This document shows, in pieces, positions 7,087-7,592 of a DNA stretch of 7,592 nucleotides (the stretch's first letter is position 1; each line of letters begins with the position of its first letter). Below the pieces are notes generated by a model. The model saw only the letters and a program-made list of their open reading frames with translations. It was not told where the DNA came from and did not search any database. The position numbers and the translations under genes were made by a program. The stretch covers positions 1-7,592 of the forward strand of contig JANSYB010000084.1 in assembly GCA_024742655.1 (NCBI GenBank), read 5' to 3'. The stretch is from Paracoccaceae bacterium. Its GTDB lineage: Bacteria > Pseudomonadota > Alphaproteobacteria > Rhodobacterales > Rhodobacteraceae.

Positions 7087-7136
7087 ACTGTCGTTTTGAC
7101 CCGATGCGGCATGTCCGTTTGCGACAGTATGTGTCG
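7087..7136. promoter_or_regulatory. Inverted repeats upstream of the dehydrogenase, possible operator
   Basis: CGACA at 7122-7126 and TGTCG at 7132-7136 form a perfect 5-bp inverted repeat around GTATG, overlapping the -10 candidate. ACTGTCG at 7087-7093 is the exact reverse complement of CGACAGT at 7122-7128. Such symmetry next to a promoter can be a regulator site, but no regulator gene is present and the arms are short. Confidence 0.25.
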
Positions 7137-7155
7137 GTCGGCGCGTCATGCGCAA
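7126..7155 (-). promoter_or_regulatory. Weak promoter candidate for the dehydrogenase-nucleotidyltransferase unit
   Basis: On the minus strand TTGCGC (7155-7150) and CATACT (7131-7126) are 18 bases apart, a loose match to a housekeeping -35/-10 pair. The start of transcription would fall near 7119, about 64 bases before the ATG. The match is poor enough that it could be chance. Confidence 0.2.
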
Positions 7156-7592
7156 TCGTGAGGTGATCTGAAGGTGCGCCTGTGGCGCGCAGTCTGTCTC
7201 GTCGTTGCCCTCTGGGCGCCTCCTCGGAGCAAAGGGTGACGCGACGCGGCTTGCGGCACTCTGCGCCATTTTTTGATGTCGGATGCCTTCGGCGGGGATA
7301 TTTGTGGCCAGAAGAAACAGGGGTCTTGATTTCATCGTTCCCGAAATACTCCGGGGAGTTTGAGGGGCTGGCCCCTCAAGGCCTGCGTGGCACGAACGCA
7401 AATGCAACATGGGTGGCGCCGCCACGCCGGTGGGGAGGGCTGCCGTTTCGCAAGAGCGTGTTGCCGCAAAGCGAAAATTCCTGACGCAAACCGACAGGAC
7501 AGAACCGACCCTTGCGACCGATGATGTCGGGAACGGGCAAGTGCCGCACGGTGTGGCCAGCCAGTATAGTCAGGTCAACGGACCCAAGGGAA
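7137..7592. other. Long noncoding stretch upstream of the dehydrogenase
   Basis: I find no gene here; open frames on both strands read as low-quality Arg/Ser/Pro-rich shadows. From about 7200 to 7380 the sequence resembles spacer DNA I remember as recurring in Rhodobacteraceae genomes, including CGGCGGGGATATTTGTGGCC at 7290-7309 and CCCGAAATACTCCGGGG at 7340-7356. From 7441 to 7592 nothing clear is seen apart from a TATAGT at 7565-7570, which could be a -10 for a plus-strand gene beyond the window. Confidence 0.5.
7348..7379 (-). terminator. Paired hairpins, possible terminator of a gene beyond the window
   Basis: TTGAGGGG at 7360-7367 pairs with CCCCTCAA at 7372-7379 around a CTGG loop, and the adjoining ACTCCGGGGAGT at 7348-7359 is itself a small palindrome. 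Read on the minus strand the second is followed by ATTT, a weak terminator-like tail, which would suit a minus-strand gene entering from beyond base 7592. No strong T run is present on either side. Confidence 0.35.

Noticed and set aside
7066..7425. A 119-codon minus-strand frame overlapping the dehydrogenase leader
   Set aside because: It lacks family features, ends 10 bases before the dehydrogenase start across that gene's ribosome binding site and promoter region, and its Arg/Ser/Pro/Ala content looks noncoding.
7446..7476. TTTCGC...GCGAAA inverted repeat
   Set aside because: Only 6-bp arms with a 19-base spacer and no T run or nearby gene end; easily chance.
7182..7484. A 100-codon plus-strand frame upstream of the dehydrogenase
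   Set aside because: It runs through hairpins and spacer-like sequence, has no ribosome binding site and shows no recognisable protein motif.

Overview
The window looks like a piece of an alphaproteobacterial chromosome, most likely from the Rhodobacteraceae (Roseobacter group). The basis is the GC-rich coding sequence, the typical Rhodobacteraceae form of a C-terminal Hint domain on an RTX protein, a roseobacter-type FAD/GcvT demethylating dehydrogenase, and intergenic sequence that resembles spacers I remember from that family. No database search was possible, so the family assignment is inference.

Layout. Bases 1-3603 (+) are the 3' part of a very large secreted repeat protein whose start lies outside the window. 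In order it shows the end of one Ig/cadherin-like domain, one complete Ig-like domain, and a long calcium-binding RTX (hemolysin-type nonamer) array closed by a non-repetitive beta module. A Pro-rich linker follows, then a second, shorter RTX array with its own closing beta module, and finally a C-terminal Hint (hedgehog/intein-type) domain starting at a candidate nucleophilic Cys. The gene ends in a GC-rich hairpin and a perfect 12-bp rho-independent terminator. Bases 3714-4015 contain no convincing gene. Facing the RTX gene is a two-gene minus-strand unit: a dimethylglycine/sarcosine dehydrogenase-like FAD + GcvT protein (7055-4638), then, after only 10 bases, a MobA/MocA-like nucleotidyltransferase (4627-4016). 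Bases 7056-7592 are noncoding, with a good ribosome binding site, a weak promoter candidate containing an inverted repeat, and hairpin-rich, spacer-like sequence.

How the genes relate. The RTX-Hint protein is probably exported by a type I secretion system (none is in the window) and folds outside the cell on binding calcium. The minus-strand unit is cytoplasmic one-carbon metabolism: oxidative N-demethylation of a methylated amine, with the one-carbon unit passed to tetrahydrofolate. The nucleotidyltransferase would normally mature a molybdenum cofactor for a molybdoenzyme, and no such enzyme is visible, so its pairing with a flavoprotein is unexplained. The most distinctive material is the RTX protein's nested repeat structure: two complete RTX modules, with higher-order repeats of about 94-107 residues inside the first, and a Hint domain only after the last.
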